Assembly: GCA_026874595.1 (NCBI GenBank)
Contig: CM049314.1
Coordinates: forward strand, 65,754,800-65,818,799
Source of the DNA: Sipunculus nudus
Lineage: Eukaryota > Annelida > Sipuncula > Golfingiida > Sipunculidae
Reading direction: 5' to 3'
DNA: 64,000 bases
A model generated the notes under the pieces. The model saw nothing but the letters and a program-made list of their open reading frames with translations, was not told the DNA's origin and did no database searches. The translations under genes and the position numbers were made by a program. Position 1 is the first letter of the stretch; each line of letters begins with the position of its first letter. Below, piece by piece: positions 12,502-23,669 of the stretch.

Positions 12502-14700
12502 TTATAGTCAGCTAAAAATTGAATTGACCCCAAGTCCGTTATCAAAGATGACAAAGCAGTGTTTTAAACGTATGTCTCAGGAGAGGCATTATACATGGCT
12601 ATGCCCTGTTTCCCAATCCTAATTGATACATTCAATAAAAATACTGTTTCAAGAAACATTAAGGAGAGAACCAAACTTGAGACAACAGATGAAGAGTAAT
12701 CTAGCTTCTGTGGCATGTATGCACATTTGAATGTGATGACATTTTTTATTCCACTGCATTGGGCATCTTGAGGGTGGACAAAGAAGTGGTTAACTTTACA
12801 ATACCGCTATTAGAAGGATGCACGGCCTATGTTCCTCAGGCATGTCCATAACTGATAATACCATGTCCTTGTCCCTGTACTCTCTTCTGGTTACTGATAC
12901 GCTAAGGCCCCATATATGAAGTAACTTTGAGCAAAGGAAGACCATGCAAATATTTAAAAAATACTAAAAAAGATGTAGCTTATCTTATTGAAAATACTAT
13001 TTTCTTTCATGAATATGGATTGTAACCACAAGGAATCAAGAAACTATGTGTTACCGTCAATGCTGCTGCACCTCATAACTAAATCATACTGGTCTTCTCT
13101 AGCATTCCCCTGCAGTGATCTGACATTCTGGCAACATTAGAATCTGAAATGGGAGAGACAACTAAGTAATCAAGTAAAGATTATAACTCAAATTATATTA
13201 AAAGTCAGAGGAACTACTTTCAACAATTTGATTATTATTTTATTGTTTTGATTATAATAATAATTCATTCTGAAGCTTCATTAGAGGTGAAAAAAGGTAA
13301 CATTTATGTTTATATATGGTTATAGATATAAAGTTGCGGATCCAGTTATTCAAAATCAGGGGGTGAGGGGGCGTTTTGTTTAATATATACACATAATATA
13401 TATATATATATACTGTATATACATATATATATATATATACATATGTAAAAGTATATGTATATATATATATTTTCAGGCTATGAAAATTATAAATATTTGT
13501 TTTTATTAAAGGTCTGATTCTGCACTTAGGCAACCATTAAAAAACGAGAAGCTTATTCCCAATCATGGACAGGATTATACAAACTGAAGCATACTATTAT
13601 AAGATGAAAACACTATATTACAGGTATATTTAAAAAGATTTGTTTGCATTACAGCCCTGTAGCTAGATGTTATGATACTGGCAATGAGCAGACTGTTCAC
13701 TGAATTCAACCAAACTTGACTGAAAATTGACTAAAATTAACTAAAACAGACTGAAATTGACCAAAAGTGATCATTGACCTTAATTTCATCAAATGCACTG
13801 TTGCATAGTTTATCCCTACTAATTTTGATTTGTTCTGACGGATATTGATACGTACAAGTATCAATATTCTTCAAAAGACCAATTTATGAGAGCATTAAAT
13901 TCAGGCGAGAAACTGAAAGGGTAGGGGTTTTAGATTTTCTTTCACAGAGACTATTTTAAAAAAATCAATCATTTTTATTCTTATGTTTCTTCAGACAGAT
14001 TATGTCAATTTTATTTTAAATTTAATATTGTAAAATAAATTATAAGTGTTTGTGGAGTCTATAAATGTGTTCAGATAATGGCTAAATGTCCAATGTATAG
14101 ATTATTTGCATTTGACAGGTTTCTCTCAAATTAATTTATGTGTGTGTGTGTGTGTGTGTGAAGAGAAGTCAGCTTGAAATGAAAATCATAAATCAAAAGG
14201 AATATTATCATTTTTAACAAATGGTATGTCAGTGTGCACAAAATATATTTAAAATAAATGGCCATGCAGTACATGTTGCAAACTGCATGTTACACTGTTG
14301 GATTTCATAATCAAAGTAATATGTTGGAGAGGAATTATTAAATATAATGAGTCTAATGGTACATTTGGTTATTTGGCAGAAAGACAGTTAGTATTAAGTT
14401 AAGAGTCCTTTTTTATTAAAAAAAAAAATAAATATTGAAGTATTATAGTAAAATATCATAAGTTGACAGCATATTGCTGTTCAGATGAAATGCCTAGCAT
14501 ATATAAAAGCAGGTGTAACAGACTGCTTAAAACACATGAGCAGCAGTACATGACTTGGGGTGGTTTCTATGTTTATCCTGACCTGAGCAGGGAATCATGA
14601 TTATCACCAGATATATCTTAGTTCTATAAATGCTAAAAAGTAGAAAAAAGAAATGTTTATTTTGCATTTTCTAAAATTTTACAAAATGCGCTGAGTGCTG
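12502..14700. other. Non-coding spacer between elements
   Basis: No gene is seen. It holds the flank of the element split by copy A (12502-12525), an interrupted TA microsatellite (13388-13470), a run of short ACTGAAATTGAC-like repeats (13705-13780) and a TG microsatellite (14139-14160). The segment 13685-13780 resembles, inverted, the sequence right of copy B at 20865-20925. Confidence 0.5.
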
Positions 14701-15044
14701 TGACCAATGGGTCCCTTGTTTTTAATGTATTTTTCAGGGTTTGCAGGTTTTACCCACTACTTAGGGTAGGCACAATCTTCCTGGAGGGAAGGGAAGGGAT
14801 GGAAAGAAATATTTTCTTTCGGAAGGGAAGAAATACTTTCTTCCCACAATTTCTTCCCAGGGAAGAAATAAGATTCACAAAATACCTGTATTTCACGTTA
14901 TTCAAATGTCATTTTGGCTTGTTATATCAGTGCAAATCAGAATGATTGATTTCACACCCTTTGGTAAATAAAGGACATGCAAACAAACCATGTGGATGTG
15001 ACTGGTGTGTCATTTTATTATAGGGCTGGATGATGTAGTCTTCA

Positions 15045-15375
15045 GCTGAGTAATCAAGATGAATTCAACTTGAGTCCACTCAGTCCATTGGTGTTGTTGT
15101 TGCTGAAGGCTTGTCTTGAGCTGTGTGATTAGGATGAACTCAAAATGAGTACATACCCTTCAGGGGTGGAGGTCGGCTTGTACGGTTGAGCTGGTTTTTA
15201 GTTAAGTAATAAGGATGAACTCAACTTTAGTTCATAACCTTCAAGGGTGGAGGTCGGCTTGTACAGTTGAGCTGGTTTTTAGTTAAGTAATTTGGATGAA
15301 CTCAACATTAGTTTATACCCTTCAGGGGTGGAGGTCGGCTTGTACAGTTGAGCTGGTCTTTAGCTTAGTAACTGG
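15045..15375. repeat. 81-bp tandem repeat, about four units
   Basis: The GATGAACTCAA anchor is at 15133, 15214 and 15295, a constant 81 bp apart, with a diverged first unit near 15055. Units share CTTCAGGGGTGGAGGTCGG, CTTGTACAGTTGAGCTGG and TTTAGTTAAGTAAT. Confidence 0.9.
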
Positions 15376-15459
15376 CAGACTGGCAGTCCAGCCATGTCTT
15401 CTGGTAGCTCACCTACTCCATCCAACTTATCAAGGTCATCAACTCGACACAGGACTACC

Positions 15460-15826
15460 GGCTTCTGTGGCTCAGGGGTAGAGTTCAGGACTCGAAGCCG
15501 GGAGATCATGAGTTTGAATCTAAGCCAGGCGGTGAGATTGGGTTGGCTCCCACCCAGAGTTAGCGCTCTGAAAGCTAAATGGGGAGACTTTGCCTAACAG
15601 TCATGTTTCACTGAAAAATGAGTGCACCTTTCAGGGGTTCCTTGGTGTTGTGACCAAGCAATGGGGATGACAAACACCAAGGACCCGCAGGAGTGTTACA
15701 CCGAGCCCTGTTGACACCAGGATAACTGGGTATAAGCCCCTGTCATGTAGTCCAGAATAGAACTCTGCAGATGTACTTAGTAATAGTTAAGCAAGCATAA
15801 GGTTACCTCCACCAAATAAAAAATGT
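15460..15826 (+). repeat. tRNA-derived SINE, copy 1 (best preserved)
   Basis: A Pol III box A (TGGCTCAGGGG, 15468-15478) and box B (GTTTGAATC, 15512-15520) are 44 bp apart, as in a tRNA-derived head. The body contains GACACCAGG, a TCATGTAGTCC block, TCTGCAGATGTACTTAG, AGTTAAGCAAGC, and a 3' end GGTTACCTCCACCAAATAAAAAA. The same body recurs at 36876, 55690 and 58990. Confidence 0.75.
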
Positions 15827-15849
15827 AGATTTGTTGGCAAAGCGTAACC

Positions 15850-16191
15850 ATGAGTACATCACAGCTGCCATACAGCCTTCAGACAAAGTCTGCACCATAT
15901 CCAGCTTTCTACTTTTCAGCTATGTCTTTGCCTGCTGTATCCTGGTAAATGGGAATAAAGAATGGGAGCCCTACTCTACCTGCAGGGTTTGCGGAGTTAG
16001 TATTGAACCTCCACACAGCATATGCATCCTCCGTATCCATAAAATGGGCTGTCTCAACCATGGGTGTGGTTCAGTCAAAACTTCGAAAAGGTTCATTGTG
16101 GAACATACAAACAAGCTTGTATCTACTTACAGGATGCTGCGTAGAAACCATGTTTTGGACTATTGGATTCACTGTGTTCTATGAAATATAA
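15850..16191 (+). pseudogene. Broken membrane-protein-like frame, possibly XK-related
   Basis: An ATG at 15850 (context ACCATGA) opens a frame that meets one in-frame TAA at 15946 and then continues to 16191. The second part contains VLNLHTAYASSVSIKWAVS, QSKLR and a hydrophobic stretch of about 20 residues ending TIGFTVFYEI. The pattern of an SIxWAxS segment, a basic loop and a final hydrophobic helix resembles the C-terminal region of XK-related (XKR) membrane proteins. This is recognition by eye and could be chance. An overlapping frame from 15831 is also open. The context inside a composite element suggests a captured gene fragment. Confidence 0.2.
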
Positions 16192-16619
16192 GTCTAAACT
16201 ATCTGAGTGTGTAAATATTGAACAACAATGTGTGCTTAATGAACAACTGATATATATTATTCAGTGGTTCTCTGTATATATGCTTATTTACTATGTTATA
16301 TATTATTAATAAAAGGTTGTGGGAACCTGTGGGAAAAAGAGTTTCTTCCCTGACTTTTTTTTCTTCCCAGAAATTTCCTTTTCTTCCCTGAGAAGGGGAA
16401 AATACCTATCTTCCCAACAGGTTTGCCAACCCTGTACTTAGTACAACGGTAAAAACCTGGGTTTAACCCAGGTTGGGAAAAAATAAGTTTTACCGGGGTT
16501 TTACTAAAGTTTTCATAAAAAATTTCATCAAAGTTTAAATAAAATGCTCTTATTTTTTCATACTCGATGAAAATTGACACAGGTAACATGTAAACAGGTA
16601 AACCCTTACCGAAAATTTT

Positions 16620-17020
16620 TATAAGTGCCATATATGTGAAAGTTATATGGCACATATAAGGCACATATATGTGCCATATATGTCCCTTATATCTAACCTT
16701 ATAACTCCCATATATGTCACATATATGTCTGGTATATGGATTTTATATGCAAATTAGGTAGGAGTCTTATATGTCACATATATGGGCCTTATATGTCACT
16801 TATAAGGCTTCCACATATAGGTCCCCTATAACTCCCATATATCCCATATATGTCCCTTATAACTCCCATATATGTTCCATATATGTGCCTTATAACTCCC
16901 ATATATGTGCCTTATAGCTCCCATATATGTGACATATATGTGACATATATGGGACTTATAAGTGCCATATATGTCCCTTATAAATGACGTATAACTCACA
17001 TACAAGTCCAGTGTATGCAC
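16620..17020. repeat. Subterminal TATA-rich array, left end of copy B
   Basis: An array of GGCACATATAAGG, ACTCCCATATATGT and CATATATGTGCCTTATA motifs next to the CCCTTACCG end. It is the inverted equivalent of 12126-12490. Confidence 0.8.
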
Positions 17021-20000
17021 CTTCTGTGCTGTTTGTCAATAGCTCAGTTACTATCTGTTGTATGTTCTGTTTTGAAAGGTGTTTACTCTTTTCTTTATTC
17101 CACAAGCAATTACGTTAGATGATAGAAATTAAGCTTTGTGTGTGTGTGTGTGGTGAGCTTCCTGCACTGTGCAATTCCTTGAAATCAATGCTGGCCTGCA
17201 GTCACACTGGGGGTCATCAACTTCACACAGTCACATTGACGCAAACACATGAATCATAAAAGTAAGAAAATACAATAGCCAAAATTAATTTTATTTACAC
17301 ATTTGTAAACTGAAAATAATAATTTCATAAGATTTTAAAAACTCCCTGGTTCAGTCAGATTTGAGTGTTGTCATTTTAGGGAATGAAGGCTGGAAGGAAA
17401 TATACAGCCTTGCCACACTCTAAATCCTTTTCAGTCCCCTCCTGTTTGACCTGCAAAAACAAATGTTACCAGTCTAAGTATACACATATAGTCATTATTG
17501 CTCAAATTAATTATTTTATTACATAAGTTTGACATTGATGCTTAGTATTGCTTTTCTTAACATTAACATTAGTTTACCTTATCTAGAGGCAACACACAAG
17601 TCAAAAAATGAAAAGAATTTATTTCACTGAAAGTACATCTGCTCTCTATATAGGGGTTTTAAATGTTCTGAAAATATGCCTGTTTAACATTTAGGATTAT
17701 AATTTAATACAGTTGGACTTCTCAATTACTAACAGAGGAAGAGTTTTCCAGTTATACAGAGTATATACAAACATACAGATTATTAAAAATAATGGTCACG
17801 GGACAGACACTGTGGCCTAAAGATGCTCATAGGTTCAGAAAGTAGGTTACTCAGTTGAAACAATTTTAACATGTAAGCAGTTATATTAATATCCCATATG
17901 CACAATAAATGTTAACCACCAAATTTGCACTTCAAATATGGTAAGTTCCAGCTATTTGATAAAAAAAACCTTACAATTCATAACATTTCTCATTTGCTAA
18001 AAGATTTAAATGTTCCTTTATATGATAAACTGAATATGCTTACCAGACAATTCTTGCAAGGGCTGGAGATATCTGGGCTCTCCTTATACTTTCTGCACCA
18101 TTTCTTCATACTGGTTCTAAGAAAAGTAAAGAAATCATTACAAATCATAGAAACAAAGGTTGTTGGAAATAAATAATTAAGAACATGGAGTCTTGCATAT
18201 TTTGACATTTAAGTAGACAAATTATTTAACTAAAAAAGGGCCTCACATCAATAATATTACTAAAACAGTACATCAATGATATATTGGTGGTCAGTAATGT
18301 TCAAAATGACGTCTTGATCTTTTATGGTGAAATGGCACTAATACATGTACATGTAAAAATAAATCATTCAAGGTGGACTTAGAACACACTCTTGATTAAC
18401 CTGTAAATTGAACCGGATTTGATTTCTCTTTTGGAATCAAAACAGTACCTAATGAAATCATCTGATCCTTAGTGAAACAAATTCCCAAATTATTATGCTT
18501 TTTCTTTTGTGATGAAAGTGAATATGTCAGAAAAACTTCAAAGGAAAAGAAAAGTCAGAGGACCAAGCCCTTTAAAGCTCTCATGCCTTTATAAAGAGTG
18601 TTCTTGATCTTCTGATGTCAAATTCAGATTAAATTCATACATATGGTTATGAATGGTTTATGGGTTATTATGAAATATAGTGTGTTATGTGTCAAATTGT
18701 TAATTAATTGGTGTTTACAGTATATGTAAATGACATGTAGAAAGGCATATTACCAAATTAAAGCTTAATTTAGGAGCTTTTGTGTGATAGACTCCAATAG
18801 TAAAAAAATATTTGATTAGTTGATATGTTTTGGTTGAGTACAGCAAACCTCTCTTCAATTTTATAAAAAAAAGCATTCATCAAAATTGAGACAGTGGCTG
18901 TAAATTCAGCAATGATCAACAGTGTTAATGTTTACTTTGCCTGAAAAAAAAACTTATAAATATTGTATAATTAAACATTTTTAATCATATTATAACTTTT
19001 GGGCACTCTAGCAAGACAGAAAAATTCAAGTCAATTTGGAAAATGGAAAAGAACATAATTACCTTTTAGCAGCTTTTCTTTTCATGACCCAGAGTTCAGC
19101 TAAATAATAACATGGTCAATAGCCATGTATATATATATCTATAGGTTCAACAAATAAAATGGTCGTATGTGGTACTCATAGCATTTGTGTGCCGATTAAG
19201 CTTTATGTAGGTTAACTGATCAACCCTTTACAGGTAGGGGACATTCAGAAATTAAATCAATATGTAACTTTAGGGCCTGCTGCTGACTCTTGATTTTTCC
19301 ACACCCTATTGCAAATGGCACCACTGAAAAGAATATGTTCTTAGCTTCCTGTTGGTGCATAGAACATGCACATTGTCACTATATAGGGGCAACAGCATCA
19401 GCTTTTTGTAGAAAATGTGGTATTTTTTAAAGATGGGCCACCAAATAGGAAATGTTATCTTGAAACACACAAATTCTGTTTTTGCAGGGCAAACCAAGAT
19501 AGGTGAAGTCATCTTTATGCAATCACTGGTTTAATATGCAAAAATAACTTAAATAATGCAAGATTACTTACCAATGAGACATTTTTTCAGCTATACATTC
19601 CCCTTCTGCTTGAGCAGCTTGACAAAGAACTTCTCTTCAAAGTGTGTACTCCCTTAACGGTTACCGGATGTTATCACACAGATGTAAACTGACTCTGCAT
19701 GCCTTAGTTGTGCACAGCCTGTACAGTATTCATGTGACATCACCACTATTCCAGGGCAGGGTACAGTAAGGTCAATGGCCCATTGCAGAGAGTGCTTGTA
19801 CAGCAAGCTTGTCTGCTGGGGGGGGGGGGGGGGGTAGTTACATATACTAGTGAAATTTACTGATTAGAATGCTGGTTATTGTCCAAATAAGAATGCAGAT
19901 TCTTATTCTTTTTAAGTACCTCTGCTTTTATCAATGCTGTTGATTTTCAGTGGCAATATTTTACTGCTAAAATGTGTGGGTGCTGAGCTGTTTCTAAAAC

Positions 20001-20529
20001 CAATATGATATTAGGTTAATGCCCATGTATTCCCATAATTGGTCAGTGGCACACTACATCAGTACCCTTTGTTCTGTATTTATGAAGTAGTTATCAATTG
20101 CAATTAGATGCTGAAGTACTTGTATACGGTATACACTACATTCCAAAAGAATTATTTTTTTCTTATAATTATCAAGGGCACAAATTATAACCAATGTGAA
20201 ATATAGTCAAATTATTTTTTTGTATTGTGTTTTGTGTAAATGATGTTTTACTGCATGCATGGTTACTATATTTTACACTTCTTAATGAATAAGTCAGATG
20301 AAAAAAAAATTATTTATAGTATTATTTTTCTAATATACATAAAGTTCTGAGGAAGCTGGTTATTTTGATACCCATTTTAACATACTTCTTCAGTATTTAT
20401 TATTCAATTATAATTCATTTTCTTAAAACCATAATGGAGCTGGGACTTAGAAGTTTCTGCAGCATTTGTGTTCCCTTGGTCAAAATGTCTATGTCCTATA
20501 TATCTTATAGAACAGTAAGCTCACAGTAT

Positions 20530-20830
20530 ATAAACTTATAACTGACATATAACTGACATATACAGAACCCCTTCACGTTCACCTCCCTTATATCTCCCAT
20601 ACAAGTCACATATAAATGAAATGTACAGAATGGCCTCATGTGCAACTCCCTTATAACTGACATATAACAAACATACAACTCCCTTATAACTCACATATAA
20701 CAATGCCTGACTAAACATATAGCTGCAATATACATATAACTCACATACACAGCACTTATATGGGAAATATAAGGGACATATAAGGCCCTTATAAGGGGCA
20801 TATAAGGCACATATATGTGAGTACTTTCCA
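20530..20830. repeat. Subterminal TATA-rich array, right end of copy B
   Basis: Repeats of ATAACTGACATATAAC, TCCCTTATAACTCACATA and AGGGACATATAAGGCCC. It is the inverted equivalent of 6119-6470. Confidence 0.8.
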
Positions 20831-20842
20831 TTTTCGTAAGGG

Positions 20843-23399
20843 AACAACCGATTCATTTAATGTTTTTATCATGGTCAATTTTGGTCAATTTTACTCCATT
20901 TCAGTGAATAGTCTGTCCCAGCCAAGGACAGACTATTCTGTTCTACCTAGCCCTAGCACCTGTGCTCTCTTACTACGCTAAGCTGTGCAAGAGCCCTAGA
21001 AGATGATTTGAGGAAACTGGTGACATTCCACATGACAATTAAATTCTGATATTTCGTCTAAAAATGTCGTATTTGTTAGGAAATAAAGATATTCTAATCA
21101 AATACGCATATAACATACCACTTAGACAGTGTTTGTCTACTTCAAATGTTGATTAGAAGAATATGTATTATCCTATATAAACGGTGATACACAGGGAACG
21201 ATGTGTGCTCTGGGTTTACCCCCAGCCACAGCTGGCCGGCAGCCGCCTGTGTAACCAGTGGTAACGGGCCGTGTTGGCTCAGCGAGCAAAGGTCAGGCAG
21301 TTCATTGTTTCAGATTCTGAGACAGTTTCAAGCGCAAGGGTTGCAAAGTTTTAAAAGTGAGTCTTGTTTACATACTAAAACATAATATTTATCTGAATTT
21401 CTTGGTCATTCGAATAAAGTACTATATCTCCCTCAGATTACTTACAGTTTCCTTGTCATAAACACAATATTTGATTTTACACGATTTTTTTCCGACAAGG
21501 GTTTGAAGTTCTCCAGTTTACTCTGAAGCTTTTTATGCGGTATCCAGAGTCCTGGATACCGCCGCATTTAATGCAGTCAGTTCTACCCTGCACTTCTAGG
21601 GATATGGTCTTTGACTATGTCCGGGTTGGCTGTAATTGCCCTAAACCTTTGTGGTGGAATCAAAAACTAGGATTCTCCTTTCATGCGTAATTGTTTATGC
21701 AGACAGCTAGCAGCGCGAATTGGAATATTGTATCTTTTGACGAGGCAATCTAAACCAAAGACATACATTCATAAAACTTGACCTGAGCGATAATAAAAGA
21801 TCGAAGAAACTTTCTTATCATATGGTCATTATTACTCAATTTGAAGAGAATATTTTTATGGGTTTTCGCATACCTAAGAAAACAGTGATGTGCCTGAAGA
21901 CATTAGCTGGTTACATTGGCCTAGATGGGCCCATTGTCATACTATATACTTACCGAAGGAGCTAACGACCACGTCCTGCCTGCCCGCAGATTCATATTTC
22001 CCGCCAGCACAAAGTAAATGCCGAAATCGTAACCTCCTATCATATCCAAATATTTTCTTTTAAACTTGGACGATAGGTGCTTTGAAACTTTTTACCCGCC
22101 AAATTCAAAAGTTTGTTACGCCTGTAGACATGGGTAGGAAAATATATATGAAAAAGTGTCAGGTTCATTTTATTTATCGTCTATTTATGAGCCACCTTCC
22201 CCAGATGGAACCACTCTCCACATCATGAATAATGACTTAGAATGGCACACACACACACACACATCTCGTTGTCCATGCAATCACATAAATTATAGCAACA
22301 GGTTATAAGTAAAAAGCCATATGTATTGTATTTAATAAAGTCCCCCCCCCTTATAAATAGGCCTATGTCTGATCTATATGAACTTTTTTTTATAAGAGCA
22401 AAATATGGATGTCATATAAAAGCGGAAATGTGCCATATACGAAACAATAAAAAAAATTATCTTCATTTTGAGAGGAGGCTAGCAACACACAGTGACACAT
22501 AGGCCTTCATCAAACATTGGTTATGTATTACGTCCACAATTAAGGAAAATTATGTTCAAATATACATCACTGAGTGCTGGTATAGACCATAAAGTTATAT
22601 AAATAACTTTTTGTGTCAACTTATCTTAAAGTTAGGGTTGGGGAATTGAATCAGGTAAAATGTTTTAAAAATAAGATATATTATGTTTCCAGTTTAGGTT
22701 TAATTAATTCTAATCCAGATTTATCTTTATAATGTATAAATCATTAAAATTTTTTCTTAAAAATAAATGACATTTTCAGACTAAATTTAATAAAATTATA
22801 CTATAAATACTGTCATGAAGCACTACAGCGATTTTTAACAAACATTTAATTTTTCAACAAGGACAATGACACACGAACATGACATAAGACATAAAGATAC
22901 CCTTGTTACAAATAAAACCAGAACTAAAAATAAGACAGCAGACAAGTAACTGAAAAAAACATTATATGACAACAAAAGTCATAAATGAACTGACCAGAAT
23001 TCATTATTGACAAAATTTCACTCATAGTCTCCAAGGATTGATTTGCTACAAAATTTCATTAATACATAAAAGACAAATGTCTTCAGATAAACTGTTATAT
23101 CTGTAACAAACACAAAAAAAAACCCTTAAAATAGATTAAAAACTGTTATTTCAGTAACTCAGGTGGATAATCTTCCCAGTTTCTCACTAATTTTCCTCAT
23201 TAAATCATATAATCTCATATTTTGTGAAATGTATAACACATAACCTGCATATTATGTATTATGTATGTATATTTCTATATGTGTCACAGGTTGCTTTTGT
23301 GTCAGCAGATAAAAATCCTTAACAACAGTCTCCAGACACAATAAAAACAAAAAATGATGTTGAATAATTGTTTATGGATACATTACTTTTATGTCAAAT

Positions 23400-23400
<1 letters not shown>
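20843..23400. other. Non-coding region with a perfect hairpin
   Basis: No gene is recognised. 21537-21562 is an 11-bp perfect inverted repeat (GCGGTATCCAG / CTGGATACCGC) around AGTC. A CA microsatellite lies at 22244-22263. The rest is AT-rich with no visible structure. Confidence 0.5.
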
Positions 23401-23406
<6 letters not shown>

Positions 23407-23451
<45 letters not shown>

Positions 23452-23491
23452 CTCATGGTAAACTGAACTATGGAACCAATAGTTATTAATA

Positions 23492-23541
<50 letters not shown>
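23407..23541. repeat. CT and TA microsatellites
   Basis: CT repeats at 23407-23454 and TA repeats at 23494-23541, separated by about 40 bp of unique sequence. Confidence 0.95.
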
Positions 23542-23544
<3 letters not shown>

Positions 23545-23669
23545 TTTGTGTGATTTGTACAATAGATTAAATGACATCCATTGGGGAATTTTTTTTAAAT
23601 TGCATGTAAAATTATAAAAAATAGGAATTTTTACATATAACATGCATATTACAAAAATCATCCATACAG

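Larger units (their letters stand above)
14735..16480. mobile_element. Composite element with inverted GGGAAG-rich ends
   Basis: 14735-14890 has repeated GGGAAGAAA and TTTCTTCCC motifs after TTTGCAGGTTTTACCC. 16310-16480 reads as a diverged reverse complement: TTCTTCCC repeats, then CAGGTTTGCCAACCCTGTACTTAGTAC and the palindrome AACCTGGGTTTAACCCAGGTT near 16456. In between lie an 81-bp tandem array, a SINE and a broken reading frame. The exact boundaries and any target duplication are unclear. Confidence 0.4.
16603..20842 (-). mobile_element. Copy B of the 4.2-kb DNA transposon (uninterrupted)
   Basis: It starts CCCTTACCGAAAATTTTT and ends ATTTTCGTAAGGG, flanked by AA on both sides (GGTAAA before, AACAACC after). 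In reverse complement it follows copy A (6108-12501) from end to end with roughly 10% divergence and indels, minus the retrotransposon. Both copies share the GTGAGT/GTAAGT donor-like site after ATGTCTCATTG, a 67-bp exon-like block and a terminal exon-like block. No intact long frame is seen. At 4240 bp it gives the best full-length reference for the family. Confidence 0.85.

Noticed and set aside
6108-20842. A single giant palindrome or inverted segmental duplication
   Set aside because: The flanks of the two copies are unrelated, each copy has its own 2-bp duplication, and an empty site exists for copy A. Two independent insertions explain the inverted arrangement better.
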